From the NCBI RefSeq assembly GCF_001514235.1, contig NZ_KQ948946.1:1-57411 (forward strand): DNA of 57,411 nucleotides. The letters are read 5' to 3'. Position 1 is the stretch's first letter. Each line of letters opens with the position of its first letter. Positions 57,369 to 57,411 of the stretch are shown piece after piece. The notes under the pieces were generated by a model. The model did no database searches and was not told the DNA's origin. It saw only the letters and a program-made list of their open reading frames with translations. Source of the stretch: Streptomyces caeruleatus. GTDB taxonomy: Bacteria; Actinomycetota; Actinomycetes; Streptomycetales; Streptomycetaceae. A program made the position numbers and the translations under genes.

Positions 57369-57411
57369 TGTGCGTCTGTGGTGCCGGTTGAGGGCACAGG
57401 TGTTCACCGGG

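Larger units (their letters stand above)
36682..57411. mobile_element. Prophage (partial), siphovirus type, integrated at tRNA-Lys
   Basis: From the 3' end of tRNA-Lys to the window edge, nearly all genes are phage genes in one minus-strand late block: packaging, head, connector, tail, lysis, plus a GntR regulator unit at the tRNA end. The lysis end faces the tRNA and the packaging genes face right. No integrase, excisionase, repressor of the usual type or replication gene is seen, so the element continues beyond 57411. No structural phage gene is visibly broken, so it may still be functional. Confidence 0.92.

Overview
The window is about 57.4 kb of high-GC actinobacterial chromosome, almost certainly Streptomyces. 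Three things support this: codon third positions are very GC-rich, bldC and lsr2 are present, and the gene order lsr2-purSQL-purF-purM-DUF3073-vdh-bldC-hrpA resembles what I remember of the central part of Streptomyces chromosomes. No database was searched, so product names rest on motifs, length and context.

Region 1 (1-36.6 kb) is ordinary core chromosome. It holds most of the late steps of de novo IMP synthesis: purC, the overlapping purS-purQ-purL operon, and purF-purM about 4 kb further on. Between and around these lie an ABC exporter with its own two-component system (one operon, ATPase-permease-kinase-regulator), the nucleoid protein Lsr2, a winged-helix regulator, an M23 peptidase, a two-META-domain lipoprotein, valine dehydrogenase, the developmental regulator BldC, the RNA helicase HrpA, a membrane-anchored metallophosphoesterase, a small zincin metallopeptidase, a DEAD-box helicase with a long Arg/Asp/Gly-rich tail, and a secreted FG-GAP/VCBS protein. 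Eight tRNA genes occur in the window: Gly(GCC) twice, Gly(TCC), Asp(GTC) twice, Phe(GAA), Glu(TTC) and Lys(TTT). Two decayed loci are visible: an ESX/EspC-like remnant near 13 kb and an amino-acid permease pseudogene at 35.7-36.5 kb.

Region 2 (36.7 kb to the end) is one side of a siphovirus-type prophage that begins just after tRNA-Lys(TTT). Almost everything is on the minus strand, so transcription runs from the right edge towards the tRNA: HNH endonuclease, small and large terminase, portal, MuF-like head protein, scaffold, major capsid, head-tail connectors, tail terminator, tail tube, G/GT tail chaperones with a canonical -1 slippery site (GGGAAAC), tape measure, a very large LamG-like tail protein, amidase-LysM endolysin, holin, a membrane/coiled-coil protein and a membrane-anchored collagen-like protein. 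The only plus-strand phage gene is a GntR/HutC regulator. It is divergent from three tightly overlapping small genes, with two near-identical palindromes (a likely operator) between them. No integrase, excisionase, immunity repressor or replication genes are in view, so the early region and the other attachment site must lie to the right of the window.

I did not find an unmistakably new multi-gene system. The items most worth a second look are the GntR-operator-small-gene module at the attachment-site edge, the collagen-like protein with its two membrane neighbours next to the endolysin, the -1 frameshift site, the duplicated helical motif in a small head-region protein, and the non-coding palindromes upstream of bldC and purS.
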